Assembly (NCBI RefSeq): GCF_025263485.1
Contig: NZ_CP079863.1
Span: 744,001 to 808,000 of the forward strand
Reading direction: 5' to 3'
Source: Mycobacterium sp. SMC-2
GTDB taxonomy: Bacteria; Actinomycetota; Actinomycetes; Mycobacteriales; Mycobacteriaceae
Length of the DNA stretch: 64,000 nucleotides
Shown: one piece after another, positions 32,501 to 41,259 of the stretch
Position numbering within the stretch: the stretch's first letter is position 1
How the letters are laid out: the number at the start of each line of letters is the position of its first letter
Made by a program: the position numbers and the translations under genes
The notes under the pieces: model-generated
Databases searched by the model: none
The model's input: the letters and a program-made list of their open reading frames with translations, nothing else
What the model was told of the DNA's origin: nothing

Positions 32501-33804
32501 TCGACCTCGACGGCTTCCGCGAGCGCCGCTTCGCGCCGGGCAGCGACGGGCTGGGCGGTACCGACCCCAACGACCCGTTCGGCGATGTGTTCGTGGTGGT
32601 CGATGATTACGACGACGTGTACTCGAAAGACACCGTCCTGGGGGACCGCATCATCTCGCTGAGCAGCCGCGGTCCCGAGTACGGCGTGCACGTGATGTGC
32701 AGTGCCGGCGGCTGGATCCACGGTCAGCGGCAGAGCCTGTTGCAAAACGCCACGGCCCGAATCCAATTGCGACTCGCAGACCCGAGCGAAAGCCAGATGG
32801 GGCATTCGTCGCTCGAGTCTCGGGACGCCGCGCGGCGGACGCTGAACCGTCCGGGCTTCGGGCTGACGGACAGCCTGCACGAGCTGCGCGTCGGGATCCC
32901 GGCGCTGGCCGATCCCGCCACCGGCGCGCTGGTGAACATCGTCGACGTCGGCACACGGATCGCTGACGTCGCGGGTGTGACGAAACATGCCACCCTGCAA
33001 CGGCTTCCGCAGCGGGTGGAGTTGCGGGCGATTCTGGAGTACGAGGCGGCGCATCCGAGCGGGGACGACCTGTCGATCGCGTTCGCCATCGGCGAGCGCC
33101 ACGAGCTGGGACCGGTTCCGCTCAAGCTGCGGGAAAGCCCCGGCTTGATGATCCTGGGCAGGCAGGGCTGCGGCAAGACCCTCTCGCTGGTGTCCATCGG
33201 TGAGGCGATCATGAGCCGGTTCAGCCCGGAGGAGGCGCAGCTGACGCTCATCGACCCGAAAACAGCCCCGCACGGCCTGCGGGACCTCAGCGGGCCCGGC
33301 TATGTCTGCGCGTATGCCTATGACCAAGACGAGATCGACGAGGTGATAACCGAACTCGCGCAACAGATCCTGCTGCCCCGACTGCCCCCCAAGGGTTTGA
33401 GCCAGGAAGAGCTGCGCGCGCTCAAGCCGTGGGAAGGGGCCCGGCATTTCGTGCTCATCGATGATGTCCAAGACCTGCGCCCGGATCAGAGCTACCCACC
33501 CAAACCCCCGGTGGGGGCGGCACTGTGGAAGCTGATGGAGCGGGCCCGACAGATCGGCCTGCACGTGTTCACCACGCGCAACAGCGCGAACTGGGCGACG
33601 CTGCAGATGGATCCGTGGATGAGGTTCCAGAATTCGGCGAAGGTCGCGCAGCTGTATATGGACAACGATCCGCAAAACCGGATCAACCGCTCGGTCCGCG
33701 CCCAAGCGCTGCCGCCGGGGCGCGGCCTGATGGTCAGCGCCGACGGCGACGTCGAAGGGGTGCTGGTCGGGATACCGTCTACGGTCGCAATCCCGCCCCA
33801 GTAG
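29599..33804 (+). CDS. eccC2: ESX-2 FtsK/SpoIIIE-type ATPase EccC2
   Basis: A 1401-aa, undivided EccC motor. Two N-terminal transmembrane helices (IWVMIGVPALIVALIGTIVMLY; GFFPLMGIGAFSMLAF) are followed by a DUF domain and three ATPase domains with P-loops GTSGSGKS (about residue 527), GAKQRGKT (about 887) and GRQGCGKT (about 1187). Walker B of domain 1 is LLVIVDEY. Length matches M. tuberculosis EccC2 (1396 aa). ATG 29599 follows AGGCTAGGG. It recognises substrates and powers secretion, but the usual downstream ESX-2 genes are missing, so its partners may be elsewhere or lost. Confidence 0.94.
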   Translation: MSKKAFPINRVKIEPPKPVRVAPNAPIALPEREPRNIWVMIGVPALIVALIGTIVMLYVSGVRSLSTGFFPLMGIGAFSMLAFSGRFGRARKITWGEMEKGRRRYLRDLDSNRDEIQTAVCAQREWQNAVHSDPRGLGAIIGGPRMWERGRGDMDFLEVRLGTGVQHAPDSVLSVTWPDIPSDEELEPVTGQALRDFILEQRKIRDIAKVVNLRSAPGFSFVGEDLDRLRSLMRSVLCSLAVFHNPRDVKLMVVTRNPEVWSWMVWLPHNLHDELFDACGWRRLVFATPEELEETLGAELHMKGKRGAWTPLAAASPTAMGSALETGAATVDLGPHLVIVDDNTGSPDAWESVVGQVGKAGITLLRIASRVGTGVGFAQDQVFEMAERHSSPVNGEVKSGRNSFDTDGEDGRPAPLLRVRGKFFAHADQLSIHRAYRYARAMARWSPTSRSEIADSTGGAAELLRGLGIIDPRELDVDRLWAERRGRGDERWCEIPVGAKPTGELQNIIIRAKDFGGFGFHSVVIGTSGSGKSEFFLSLVYGIALTHSPETFNVIFVDMKFESAAQDILGIPHVVAALSNLGKDERHLAERMRRVIDGEIKQRYELFTSVGARDANDYEEIRLAGRDLPPVPVLLVIVDEYLELFANHEKWINLIIHIGQEGRGANVFFMLGGQRLDLSSLQKVKSNIAFRIALRAESGDDSREVIGSDAAYHLPSKENGFALLKVGPRDLEPFRCFYLSAPFVVPKAKEVATTVDMTLTKPRLYNWQYQPLEASDAAALEAAAAVDAEPDEFLYHDDGFKRKKIVDVLRESLHQVPHRSPRRPWLEPLEDPEPVDTLVAAYRGKPWHVDYGDNPGLMFPVGVMDIPEESKQVVHAVDALRSNVIVVGAKQRGKTTTLMTLMSSAATMYTPARVTFFCIGGATLAQVASLPHVTDIVSPKDAEGIERILSSMDALIDAREDSFRRLRIDLDGFRERRFAPGSDGLGGTDPNDPFGDVFVVVDDYDDVYSKDTVLGDRIISLSSRGPEYGVHVMCSAGGWIHGQRQSLLQNATARIQLRLADPSESQMGHSSLESRDAARRTLNRPGFGLTDSLHELRVGIPALADPATGALVNIVDVGTRIADVAGVTKHATLQRLPQRVELRAILEYEAAHPSGDDLSIAFAIGERHELGPVPLKLRESPGLMILGRQGCGKTLSLVSIGEAIMSRFSPEEAQLTLIDPKTAPHGLRDLSGPGYVCAYAYDQDEIDEVITELAQQILLPRLPPKGLSQEELRALKPWEGARHFVLIDDVQDLRPDQSYPPKPPVGAALWKLMERARQIGLHVFTTRNSANWATLQMDPWMRFQNSAKVAQLYMDNDPQNRINRSVRAQALPPGRGLMVSADGDVEGVLVGIPSTVAIPPQ

Positions 33805-33985
33805 GGACCGGAACCGGCTGCAAATCGGGCATTTCCGCGGCGATGCCGGCGGGGGAGCGCGCCCGGCCACCAGAACCAGCGGCCAAGCAGCGCGCCACGA
33901 TGGATGCGACGATGAAGCTCGACCTGCGGGGATCGCGCCGCGGCGATCGTCGGCGCGTACGACAACGGCGCCCACGCTGAGGGGC
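33805..33985. other. Deletion junction downstream of eccC2
   Basis: A 181-nt spacer where PE, PPE and esx genes would normally follow eccC2. It has no intact gene. A frame at about 33945-33995 reads AAAIVGAYDNGAHAEGLRE, and another ATG at 33901 gives a short basic peptide. Either could be a scrap of a deleted gene; neither is recognisable. Confidence 0.4.
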
Positions 33986-34363
33986 TTAGAGAGGCGCGCC
34001 CTGATCGGCCAGGTTCAGCAGCCCGTAGGCCATGCACATCAGGAAGTTCAACACCACCAGGATCAACCCGGCAAACATCAGTGAGCGGGTGCCTTGTCGC
34101 TTCAGTCGCTTGTACCGCGCGGCGCGGGTTTCCCGCTCGAACTTCAGTGCGATCAGCGCGAAATGGATGTCCATCGCTTCGTCAGCCGCAAGGGGTGCAC
34201 CCGCCAGCATTTCCTGGACGCGGTCCGGCGCCGTTCGGACGCCGACCCGCTCGAAGTTGTGGCACATTCGTCGCGCGCGTCTTCGCGCGAGTGGTTGATA
34301 TCGCATCTGTAGGTGATGCGCGAGTTGCCCTCGGTCTTCCCCCCACGGGTTTGACGGGGTCAT
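33986..34363 (-). CDS. Small membrane protein of unknown function
   Basis: A 125-aa protein: a basic amphipathic N-terminal region (LQMRYQPLARRRARRMCHNF), a helical middle, and one C-terminal transmembrane helix (SLMFAGLILVVLNFLMCMAYGLL, about residues 95-117). I recognise no family. It starts at ATG 34363 (MTPSNPWGED). A TAGAAT -10 element 7-10 nt upstream suggests a leaderless mRNA from its own promoter. It lies just downstream of the Rieske oxygenase gene on the same strand. Confidence 0.6.
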   Translation of the reverse strand: MTPSNPWGEDRGQLAHHLQMRYQPLARRRARRMCHNFERVGVRTAPDRVQEMLAGAPLAADEAMDIHFALIALKFERETRAARYKRLKRQGTRSLMFAGLILVVLNFLMCMAYGLLNLADQGAPL

Positions 34364-34373
34364 CACGAAAGGG

Positions 34374-34379
34374 ATTCTA
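34374..34379 (-). promoter_or_regulatory. Candidate leaderless -10 element
   Basis: On the minus strand TAGAAT is followed by CCCTTTC and then GTGATG, placing transcription start at or within 3 nt of the start codon of the small membrane protein. No ribosome-binding site is visible. No good -35 is seen. Confidence 0.45.
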
Positions 34380-34415
34380 AATCGCATCGGACCGATTACG
34401 GCGTGTCTACACAAA

Positions 34416-35774
34416 TTATCTTGGCGGCGATTGACGCGCCGCGTCGCCGGTCATCCGCTCAGACTGGGATAGGTCCAGATAACGCTCCAAGTTGGAGTGC
34501 ATGTTGATCACGCGCCGTTCCTCGCTGGACAGCACCAAGTGGGTGAAACCGGGTTGATGCATGCCGCGCTGCAGGCCGGCGAGCACCTGGATGTCCTGGG
34601 TGAGCACCACGCCGGGCTCGGCCTCACCGGCGGTCACCCGGACGTCGGTCGGCTTGGCGTGCGCCGCGCCCGGCGGCATCCGCGTCATCAAGAACATGAG
34701 CAGCTCGCCGTGATCGGGGTCGCGGCCGGGCCGCGAGCACATGACGGTGAGGTGGTCGGCGTTGGCCAGCAGCGTCATGTTCGGGAAGACGTTGTATTGG
34801 TGCAGGCGGGTGATCCGGTCCGTGTCGGCCCAATCGAGGTCCACCCCGCGAGTGGCGGCAAACGCCCGGGTGTGTTCGGCGATCAGATCCTGGACCGTCT
34901 GCCCGGGCCGGCGCTCGTCGGCGGGAAAGGGGGTGCCTTCCGCGGCGCCCATCAGCGCGCCCTGCGTGTACACGTAAGCGTCCCAAACCTCTTGATCACT
35001 CAGCGCGCCGTCAAAGCGAGGGCTCTGCACGCCGTAGGGTTGGTCGGACTTGCCGGTGTGGCCCCAGATCTGTTGTGGCGCATGGATGTCGTCGACGCAG
35101 CGCAGCAGTTCCGGGTGCAGCGTCTGAACGTGGTAGGTCTCGCTGTACCCGTCGGCGATGGTCTTCCAGTTGGCGTCGACCTCGACGGTCAGCGTGGCGT
35201 AGCAGCGGAAGTCACTGAGCCGGCACCAGGCGATGTCGTCGGGCACCGCCTCCAGGTACTCGAGCAACGGCATCGCGTTGAGGTCGAGGTTGACGAAGAC
35301 GAGTCCCTCCCACGTGTCGACCCGGACCGGCACCAACGGGAAGTCGGACATCTTGAGCGACCCGAAGCCCTTGCGGTTGGGCACTCGCTTGAGCGTGCCG
35401 GCCAGGTCCCAGGTCCAGCCGTGATAGCTGCACTTGAGCTCGCGCAGCCCCGAGCCCGAGCCCACGCACACCGAGTTGCCGCGGTGGCGGCAGGCGTTCT
35501 GGAAGGCGCGCAGCGCCCCGTCGTCACCGCGGACGATCAGCACGCCGTACGGTCCGCACCGGTACTCGAAATAGTCGCCGGGCTCGGCGACGTGGTCGAC
35601 CATGCACGCGAGCTGCCAGACCTTCGGCCACATCCGCTCGACCTCGAGCGCGGCGAACGCCGGCGAGTAATACCGCTGCGCCGGCACCAGGGTCGGGCTG
35701 TCCGGCGGGGTGCCGATCGCGTCCTCCTGGACGTGCGAGCGGATGCGGGTCGCGTTGCCGGCGGGCGCCTCCAT
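34416..35774 (-). CDS. Rieske-type aromatic ring-hydroxylating oxygenase, alpha subunit
   Basis: A 452-aa oxygenase subunit. The Rieske [2Fe-2S] ligands are in CRHRG (about residue 90) and CSYHGWTW (about 110). The mononuclear iron ligands are suggested by YSETYHVQTLHPEL (about 208-221, two His), with a distal Asp in the C-terminal half. It hydroxylates an unidentified substrate, needing ferredoxin and reductase partners not present here. It starts 9 nt after the upstream amidohydrolase stop, so they form one operon. ATG 35774 gives MEAPAGNATRIRS. Confidence 0.9.
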   Translation of the reverse strand: MEAPAGNATRIRSHVQEDAIGTPPDSPTLVPAQRYYSPAFAALEVERMWPKVWQLACMVDHVAEPGDYFEYRCGPYGVLIVRGDDGALRAFQNACRHRGNSVCVGSGSGLRELKCSYHGWTWDLAGTLKRVPNRKGFGSLKMSDFPLVPVRVDTWEGLVFVNLDLNAMPLLEYLEAVPDDIAWCRLSDFRCYATLTVEVDANWKTIADGYSETYHVQTLHPELLRCVDDIHAPQQIWGHTGKSDQPYGVQSPRFDGALSDQEVWDAYVYTQGALMGAAEGTPFPADERRPGQTVQDLIAEHTRAFAATRGVDLDWADTDRITRLHQYNVFPNMTLLANADHLTVMCSRPGRDPDHGELLMFLMTRMPPGAAHAKPTDVRVTAGEAEPGVVLTQDIQVLAGLQRGMHQPGFTHLVLSSEERRVINMHSNLERYLDLSQSERMTGDAARQSPPR

Positions 35775-35783
35775 GCTGGCGCC

Positions 35784-37544
35784 TTAACGCGCTCCGCGCA
35801 CCAGACGGCCGGGGCGGGCCCCGGTGTCGACGTCGTTGCGCCGGGTCACGGTCCCGCTGACGATCGTCGCGGCGTAACCGCTGGCTCCCTGCAGGATCCG
35901 GTTGCCCCCGGCGGGCAGGTCGAAGGCCATCGCCGCGGGGTGCAGCGTCAGCGCATCCATGTCGATCACGTTGATGTCGGCCTTCTTGCCCTTCTCGATC
36001 GTGCCGCGATCGGTGAGGCCGAACAGGTGCGCGGTGTCGTGGGATTGCTTGCGGATCACGTACTCCAGCGACAGCTTCTCGCCCCGCCGCCGGTCTCGCG
36101 CCCAGTGCGTCAGCAGGAACGTGGGATACGACGCGTCGCAGATCATCCCGCAGTGCGCGCCGCCGTCGGAGAGCCCGAGCACGCCGGCCGGGTGCAGCAT
36201 CATCTCCCGGATCGCGTCGCAGTTGCCGTCGGCGTAGTTGTACAGCGGCAGCATCAGCATGGCGGTCGCGTCCCGCTCGAGCATGAGGTCGTAGAGCGTG
36301 GACAGTGGGTCCTCGCCGCGGGCTGCGGCGATGGCGGCGACGGTGCGGTCCGGGGTGGGCTCGTAGTCGGGCGGATCGCCAAGCGCGTACAGCCGCCCGA
36401 GTGAGTGCTGCACCAGGGCGAACATCCCGTCGAACAACAGGGTCGGGTCGGCGGGCAGGTCCTCGTCGGCCAGGATGGCGGCCTTGACCGCCGGGTCCGC
36501 CAGGCGCTGCGCGAGTTCCTCGCGGCTGCATTCGGCGGCCAGACGGCGATAGGTGGGCCGGTGGCTGAAGCCGTGGTGGCCCTGGAATCCGATCATCATG
36601 CCGAACGGCCTCGCCGCGACCTGGGGGTAGAGGCGCGCACCCTCCGCGTGCGCGTCCGCGGAGAGGTCCAGCATCTCGCGCCACAGGTTGGGATCGGCGT
36701 CCACTTGAATCAGAGCGAAGGAGACCGGCCGGTCGATCTCACCGCTCAGCCGGCGCATCCAGTCCAATTCCTTCTTGGGGGCGACGATGTCCTCGCCCGC
36801 GGCGCCCTGCGGGGCCAGTTCGAAGACGGCCTGACCGCCGGCAGCCATCGCGCGTCCGAGTCCGAACAGCTCGTCCTCCGCCGCGAAGGTGCCGGGCACG
36901 GGCTCGCCGTCCATAGCGCGGTGCCCCATCGTGCGCGACGTCGAAAACCCCAGCGCCCCAGCCTCGATCGCCTCCCGAACCAGCCGGCCCATCGCCTCGA
37001 TGTCGTCGGGCGTCGCGGGCTCGTTGCGGGCCCCGCGCTCGCCCATCGCGTACGCGCGGATGGCGCCGTGGGCGACTTGGCTGCCCACGTCGACCGCGAA
37101 CTTCTGCTTGCCGATCGCGTCGAGGTATTCGGGGTAGGTCTCCCAGCCCCATTTGATGCCCTCGGTGAGCGCGGTGCCGGGGATGTCCTCGACACCTTCC
37201 ATCAACTCGATCAGCCACTGCTCGGTGCCGGGCCGGACCGGGGCGAAGCCGACGCCGCAGTTGCCGGTCACGATGGTGGTGACGCCGTGACCGCTGGACG
37301 GCTCCAGCAGGCCGTCCCAGCTCACCTGGCCGTCGTAGTGGGTGTGGATGTCGACGAACCCGGGGGCCACCACACGGCCTGTGGCGTCGATGGTTTCGGC
37401 CGCCTCGCCCGGCATGGCGGGGTCCTCGGCGCCGCGGCGGACGACGTCGACGATCTTGCCGTCCTTGATGCCGATGTCGGCGCGATAGCGCTCGGCGCCG
37501 GTGCCGTCGACGACGGTGCCACCAACGATCTTCAGGTCGAACAT
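35784..37544 (-). CDS. D-aminoacylase / N-acyl-D-amino-acid deacylase family amidohydrolase
   Basis: A 586-aa metal-dependent hydrolase. The amidohydrolase start is typical: [15 protein letters not shown], then [17 protein letters not shown] with the HxH metal ligands (about residue 66). Later features are [25 protein letters not shown] and [19 protein letters not shown], which carries the catalytic Asp. Mycobacterial members are often labelled D-aminoacylase without proof of substrate. With the Rieske gene it forms a two-gene operon, perhaps opening an amide or cyclic substrate. An 8-bp inverted repeat lies 49 nt upstream of the start. Confidence 0.88.
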   Translation of the reverse strand: MFDLKIVGGTVVDGTGAERYRADIGIKDGKIVDVVRRGAEDPAMPGEAAETIDATGRVVAPGFVDIHTHYDGQVSWDGLLEPSSGHGVTTIVTGNCGVGFAPVRPGTEQWLIELMEGVEDIPGTALTEGIKWGWETYPEYLDAIGKQKFAVDVGSQVAHGAIRAYAMGERGARNEPATPDDIEAMGRLVREAIEAGALGFSTSRTMGHRAMDGEPVPGTFAAEDELFGLGRAMAAGGQAVFELAPQGAAGEDIVAPKKELDWMRRLSGEIDRPVSFALIQVDADPNLWREMLDLSADAHAEGARLYPQVAARPFGMMIGFQGHHGFSHRPTYRRLAAECSREELAQRLADPAVKAAILADEDLPADPTLLFDGMFALVQHSLGRLYALGDPPDYEPTPDRTVAAIAAARGEDPLSTLYDLMLERDATAMLMLPLYNYADGNCDAIREMMLHPAGVLGLSDGGAHCGMICDASYPTFLLTHWARDRRRGEKLSLEYVIRKQSHDTAHLFGLTDRGTIEKGKKADINVIDMDALTLHPAAMAFDLPAGGNRILQGASGYAATIVSGTVTRRNDVDTGARPGRLVRGAR

Positions 37545-37592
37545 GAGCTTCTCCTTGCCGCCATGGGCTGTGGACGCACAAGACCCGCAGCA

Positions 37593-37615
37593 TTACGCTA
37601 CGGGAAGTAGCGTAA
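37593..37615. promoter_or_regulatory. Perfect inverted repeat upstream of the amidohydrolase-Rieske operon
   Basis: TTACGCTA (37593-37600) and TAGCGTAA (37608-37615) are exact reverse complements separated by 7 nt. The repeat sits between the APH-like gene and the amidohydrolase start. Size and symmetry suit a TetR/GntR-type operator, but no regulator gene is adjacent. Confidence 0.5.
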
Positions 37616-37660
37616 CTCTTGCGGCGGCCACGGCAATAGGTTCGGCCCAAACTCGTTCCG

Positions 37661-38806
37661 TCAGAGGGAACTCTTCAGCGCCGCGACCGTCTCCAGGTCG
37701 TCGAGCGCCGCGACACCGCGCCGCAGCCCTTCCATGGCGATGTCTTCGACCTGCATGCCGCCCATTCCCGCGGTGATCAACGGTGCCACGTAGGCGTACA
37801 GCGCGCCCTGGCGGAACCGCAGCCACAGCTCGTCGCGGTCCAGTTCGGGCCCGCCGGCCGCCGCGAGCGCGCGCCGGTAGTCGTCGAGCAGCTCGCGCTG
37901 GGTCGCCCGGCGGTCGTCGGGCGTGAGGCTGGTGATCAGGGTGTAGGCCAGTTCCCGGGACGGATGCCCGCGCCGCACCGCCTGCCAGTCCAGCAGGCCG
38001 GCCTTGCCGCCGTGGAAGTACATGTTGCCCGGGTGGGCGTCGCCGTGCATGACGGTGTGCGGGGGAGTGTCGATGAGGGCGGCGACGGCACGGTAGTTGT
38101 CGGCGATGAAACGCCCGTTCTCGACGGGGATTTCGGTGCGCCCGGAAAGGCGCTTGATCGAGGCGTGCATCAGCGAGCCGGTCAGCAAGGAGGTGACGTC
38201 GCCGGAGGGCGTGTACAGCCAGGCCAGCGGCCCGCGCCCGTCGCTGGAGAATCGTTCCCAGAAGGTGGCGTGCAGGTCGGCCAGTAACTCGACGATCAGG
38301 CTGGCCTGGTCGGGAGAAAGCGGGTGCAAGGTGTCCGGGAACTCGCACGCCTCGGCGGGGAGGTCTTCCAGCACGACCAGATAGCGCCCGGTCCACGGGT
38401 CGAACGCCGCGCCGTACGCGTGCGGGGCGCCGACGACCTGCGGGGCGAGCTGGCTGTAGAAGCGCACCTCGGTGTGCCCGAGCCGGCCCAATTCGCCCAT
38501 CAACCGGGTGGCCGCCGTCTTCGCCGTCAGCTTGACGAACACCGAGCCGGGGACGTTCTTTCCGGTCAGCACCAGCCGTGCCCGCGACGACGTGCCCGCG
38601 TCGCTGCCAAGGAGGCGGACCGACCTGACGGCGGTGCCCATGACCTTGGAGAGCACGGCCGCGTCGATCTCCTGCGCCCGGCGGGGCAACCCCGCGCGGC
38701 CACCTACCACGGCGTCGGCGGCCACCCGGCCCACCCCGCGGCCCAGGTGGGCGGCCAAGCCGACGGCCGAAACAGCCTGTCTGACAACGCTTTCCATGTC
38801 CACCAT
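37661..38806 (-). CDS. Aminoglycoside-phosphotransferase-like kinase
   Basis: A 381-aa APH/choline-kinase-fold protein. The nucleotide-binding N-lobe contains SRARLVLTGKNVPGSVFVKLT; the catalytic loop is VMHGDAHPGNMYF (about residue 257) and the metal-binding motif is GLLDWQAV (about 275). Mycobacteria carry many such genes, mostly of unknown small-molecule substrate; drug resistance should not be assumed. The start is ATG 38806, with ATG 38797 also possible. It is 116 nt upstream of the amidohydrolase operon on the same strand. Confidence 0.85.
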   Translation of the reverse strand: MVDMESVVRQAVSAVGLAAHLGRGVGRVAADAVVGGRAGLPRRAQEIDAAVLSKVMGTAVRSVRLLGSDAGTSSRARLVLTGKNVPGSVFVKLTAKTAATRLMGELGRLGHTEVRFYSQLAPQVVGAPHAYGAAFDPWTGRYLVVLEDLPAEACEFPDTLHPLSPDQASLIVELLADLHATFWERFSSDGRGPLAWLYTPSGDVTSLLTGSLMHASIKRLSGRTEIPVENGRFIADNYRAVAALIDTPPHTVMHGDAHPGNMYFHGGKAGLLDWQAVRRGHPSRELAYTLITSLTPDDRRATQRELLDDYRRALAAAGGPELDRDELWLRFRQGALYAYVAPLITAGMGGMQVEDIAMEGLRRGVAALDDLETVAALKSSL

Positions 38807-38927
38807 GCACTTGCTGGATTGGGCCGTGCGCCGGTCTGGCCGCCACGACGGCGCATGGCGCCGTCAGACAAAGTACTCCTCTACGCCTGGGCTGCGGCTC
38901 TGGGCGTACGCCAGATGGCGCCCGAGG

Positions 38928-39419
38928 TCAGGCGCCGGGCCGCCGGGTCAGCTCGGTCCACGTCAACGTGACGCGGGTTCCGTGCGGCGTGCGGTCGATG
39001 GTCACTTCGCCGGCGAGGGCCCGCATCAGCGGGATACCGCGTCCCCGGAGTTGCTGGTGGTACCGGGCGGGAAGCTGTTGGCGCCACCGGCCGCGGTCGT
39101 CGACGGTGACGGTCAGGGTGTCGGACCGGCGGTCGTAGGACGCGCTCACGTCGACGGTCCCGCGCTGCGAGGTGTCGCAATAGGCGAACTCCGCCGCATT
39201 GGCGATGGCTTCGTTTACGGCCAGCAGCAGGTCGCTGAACCGGTCGGAGTCGAGGGTGAAATGGGTTTCGAGCCAGAGCGCGAACTCGGCTCGGGCCCGG
39301 GCAGCGCTGCGCGGGTCGGCGGGGACGCGATTTCGCCTGAAGCGCGACCGGTCGGCGATGTCCGACACCTCGTACGCCTGACGATCAGACCGCCCCATCG
39401 TTCCCGGTTGTGCCCCCAT
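38928..39419 (-). CDS. RsbW-like anti-sigma kinase / HATPase protein
   Basis: A 163-aa HATPase_c-type protein. The N-box-like helix is LLAVNEAIANAAEFAY (about residues 64-79), followed by VTVDDRGRW and the glycine-rich GRGIPLMRALAGEVTI. These features fit the RsbW/SpoIIAB family of serine kinases that bind sigma factors or STAS proteins. The gene begins 8 nt after the stop of a STAS gene, so the two form a partner-switching module. The target sigma factor is unknown; no sigma gene is adjacent. Confidence 0.83.
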   Translation of the reverse strand: MGAQPGTMGRSDRQAYEVSDIADRSRFRRNRVPADPRSAARARAEFALWLETHFTLDSDRFSDLLLAVNEAIANAAEFAYCDTSQRGTVDVSASYDRRSDTLTVTVDDRGRWRQQLPARYHQQLRGRGIPLMRALAGEVTIDRTPHGTRVTLTWTELTRRPGA

Positions 39420-39427
39420 CGCGAGGT

Positions 39428-39805
39428 TCAGCCCCCAGCAATGCCGATCAGCGCGTCGTCAAGCGAGCTGTAGAGAGCGAGCACGCTGTCGATGCCCATC
39501 AATTTGATCGGCCTGCTCGTCGCCGAGCCCTTGGCGACGACCGCGAATTTGGTGGGGGGCTGCGTCTCCGCCTGCGCGGTGACCAGAACGGTCATCCCGG
39601 CCGACGCCAAGAAGTCCACTTTCGACAGGTCAACGATCAGCGCTGCGGGTTTGGTCGCCAGCGCGGTCTGGATCGCCTCGGCCAGGTGCGGCGAGCTGAG
39701 CATGTCCACCTCACCCGAGACGGTGAGCACGACCGCCTGGTCTACCTGCTGTTTTCCTACTGCGAAAGAGGTCGGATCGATTGGTTCACCGGTTAGTTCG
39801 CCCAT
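39428..39805 (-). CDS. STAS-domain anti-sigma factor antagonist
   Basis: A 125-aa STAS protein (SpoIIAA/RsbV type). The core has VVLTVSGEVDMLSSPHLAEAI, then ALIVDLSKVDFLASAGMTVLV (about residues 55-75), where the LASAG motif holds the serine normally phosphorylated by the partner kinase. It is the first gene of the STAS-RsbW pair and is expected to free a sigma factor when unphosphorylated. The start is ATG 39805. Confidence 0.88.
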   Translation of the reverse strand: MGELTGEPIDPTSFAVGKQQVDQAVVLTVSGEVDMLSSPHLAEAIQTALATKPAALIVDLSKVDFLASAGMTVLVTAQAETQPPTKFAVVAKGSATSRPIKLMGIDSVLALYSSLDDALIGIAGG

Positions 39806-40131
39806 GGTCTATCACTCACATTCGGTCCCGGGTGGGACGCCGTTAGCTCTCAAAGCAGCTACTGCCAAGCCCGGGGGCTGCTTGTTCAACCCCGCAGAAC
39901 GCGCTTGCCCGTCGCAGAAGACTCACTCCATCGATCTGCGCTGCTAGTCACAGATGCAGCCGCAAGTTCTCAGTAGATGGTATGTCACCCAGCAAACCAC
40001 ACTCAAAACGAGTGAACGAATCGCGGCCCCGCACCGTCCTGTGAGTGTGTGCGACCCTCTCCGCAGAAATTGCGCAGGGCATGCGCCCATGCGCGAATCA
40101 ACTCCAACGGTTTCGAGTCCGGGCGGTGGCC
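39806..40131. other. Divergent intergenic region, STAS and catalase-like genes
   Basis: This 326-nt region must hold both promoters. I see no SigF-type GGGTAY motif upstream of the STAS gene and no clear palindrome. No gene is supported. The upstream part of the catalase-like frame is open to 40045 and could extend it. Confidence 0.4.
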
Positions 40132-41259
40132 GTGAAGCCCGGTGATCGTCAAAGCGAGCAGGACGACCCGCACGGCGGTGTCAAGCCCACCCGGCCCCTT
40201 GTCGACGCGCTGACGCGACGGAACGCGTTGCTGGGCATGGGAGCCGTGGCCGGCATTGCCGCGGTCGATGTCTGTGCGTTCGCCTACGCCGGTGGCTGGC
40301 TGCGGCCCCGCGCGCTGACGCCGCCCCGGTTCGCCGACAGCTTCGAACACGTCTACGGACGTCACGACGGCTTTCGGCGCAACCATGCCAAGGGGCTCAG
40401 CGCGGTAGGAACTTTTGCAAGCAGCGGGGCGGGGGCGGCGGTGTGCCGGGCCACGATCTTTCGGCCCGGGAGCGTGCCGGTGATCGGCCGGTTTTCCCTG
40501 TCGGGTGGTCTACCGGATCAGGCGGACACGCCCGCCACGGTCCGGGGACTGGGCCTGCTCTTCCAGGGCCCCGACGGCCAGCAATGGCGTACCGCGATGA
40601 TCAACATTCCCGTCTTCCCGGACAGCACGCCACAGGGGTTCCACGACCGGCTGCTCGCGTCCAAACCCATGCCCGGGACGGGCAAGCCCGACCCGCAGAA
40701 GATGGCCGCCTTCCTCGCCCGCCATCCCGAGACCGTCGCGGCGATGAAGATCATCAAGCAGGCCCCGCCCAGCGCGGGGTTCGCCGACAGCGAGTATCAC
40801 GGGCTGAACGCGTTCCGGTTCACCAACGCCGCCGGGACGACCGTTCCGGTGCGCTGGGCCGCCGTTCCGCAGGATGCGGCGAGTCCGCCGGCGTCGCCGT
40901 CCGGGAGGGACTACCTGTTCGACGATCTCGTCCGCGCGCTCGCGCAGCGGCCCCTTAGTTGGCGGCTGGTCCTCACGATCGGCGAGCCGGGCGACCCGAC
41001 GCACGACGCCACGCAACCCTGGCCGCCGTCGCGCCGGACCATCGACGCCGGCACCATCACCGTCACGGCGGTACAGACCGAGGCGCCCGGCAACGCCCGC
41101 GATATCAACTTCGACCCGCTGGTCCTGCCGGACGGCATTACCGCCTCGGACGATCCGCTGCTCGCGGCCAGGTCGGCCGTCTACGCCCGCTCGTTCACTC
41201 GCCGCGCCGAGGAACGCAAGACGCCCAGCGAAGTCGACGTCTCCAAGGTGCTCCGGTGA
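40132..41259 (+). CDS. Tat-anchored catalase-related peroxidase
   Basis: A 375-aa catalase-core-fold protein of the short SrpA-like group. The N-terminus has a twin-arginine motif in LTRRNALLGMGAVAGIAAVDVCAF (about residues 24-47), so it is exported or membrane-anchored. The heme-domain features are FADSFEHVYGRHDGFRRNHAKGLSAVG, the catalase-like RATIFRPGSVPVIGRFSLSGG, and C-terminal AARSAVYARSFTRRAEER with the proximal-Tyr-like position. Start choice is uncertain (GTG 40132 or 40126). It overlaps a cytochrome b561 gene by 4 nt, suggesting electrons come from the membrane. Confidence 0.85.
   Translation: MKPGDRQSEQDDPHGGVKPTRPLVDALTRRNALLGMGAVAGIAAVDVCAFAYAGGWLRPRALTPPRFADSFEHVYGRHDGFRRNHAKGLSAVGTFASSGAGAAVCRATIFRPGSVPVIGRFSLSGGLPDQADTPATVRGLGLLFQGPDGQQWRTAMINIPVFPDSTPQGFHDRLLASKPMPGTGKPDPQKMAAFLARHPETVAAMKIIKQAPPSAGFADSEYHGLNAFRFTNAAGTTVPVRWAAVPQDAASPPASPSGRDYLFDDLVRALAQRPLSWRLVLTIGEPGDPTHDATQPWPPSRRTIDAGTITVTAVQTEAPGNARDINFDPLVLPDGITASDDPLLAARSAVYARSFTRRAEERKTPSEVDVSKVLR

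Noticed and set aside
31480..33975. 831-codon minus-strand frame opposite eccC2
   Set aside because: Antisense shadow caused by high GC at third positions; eccC2 itself is intact.
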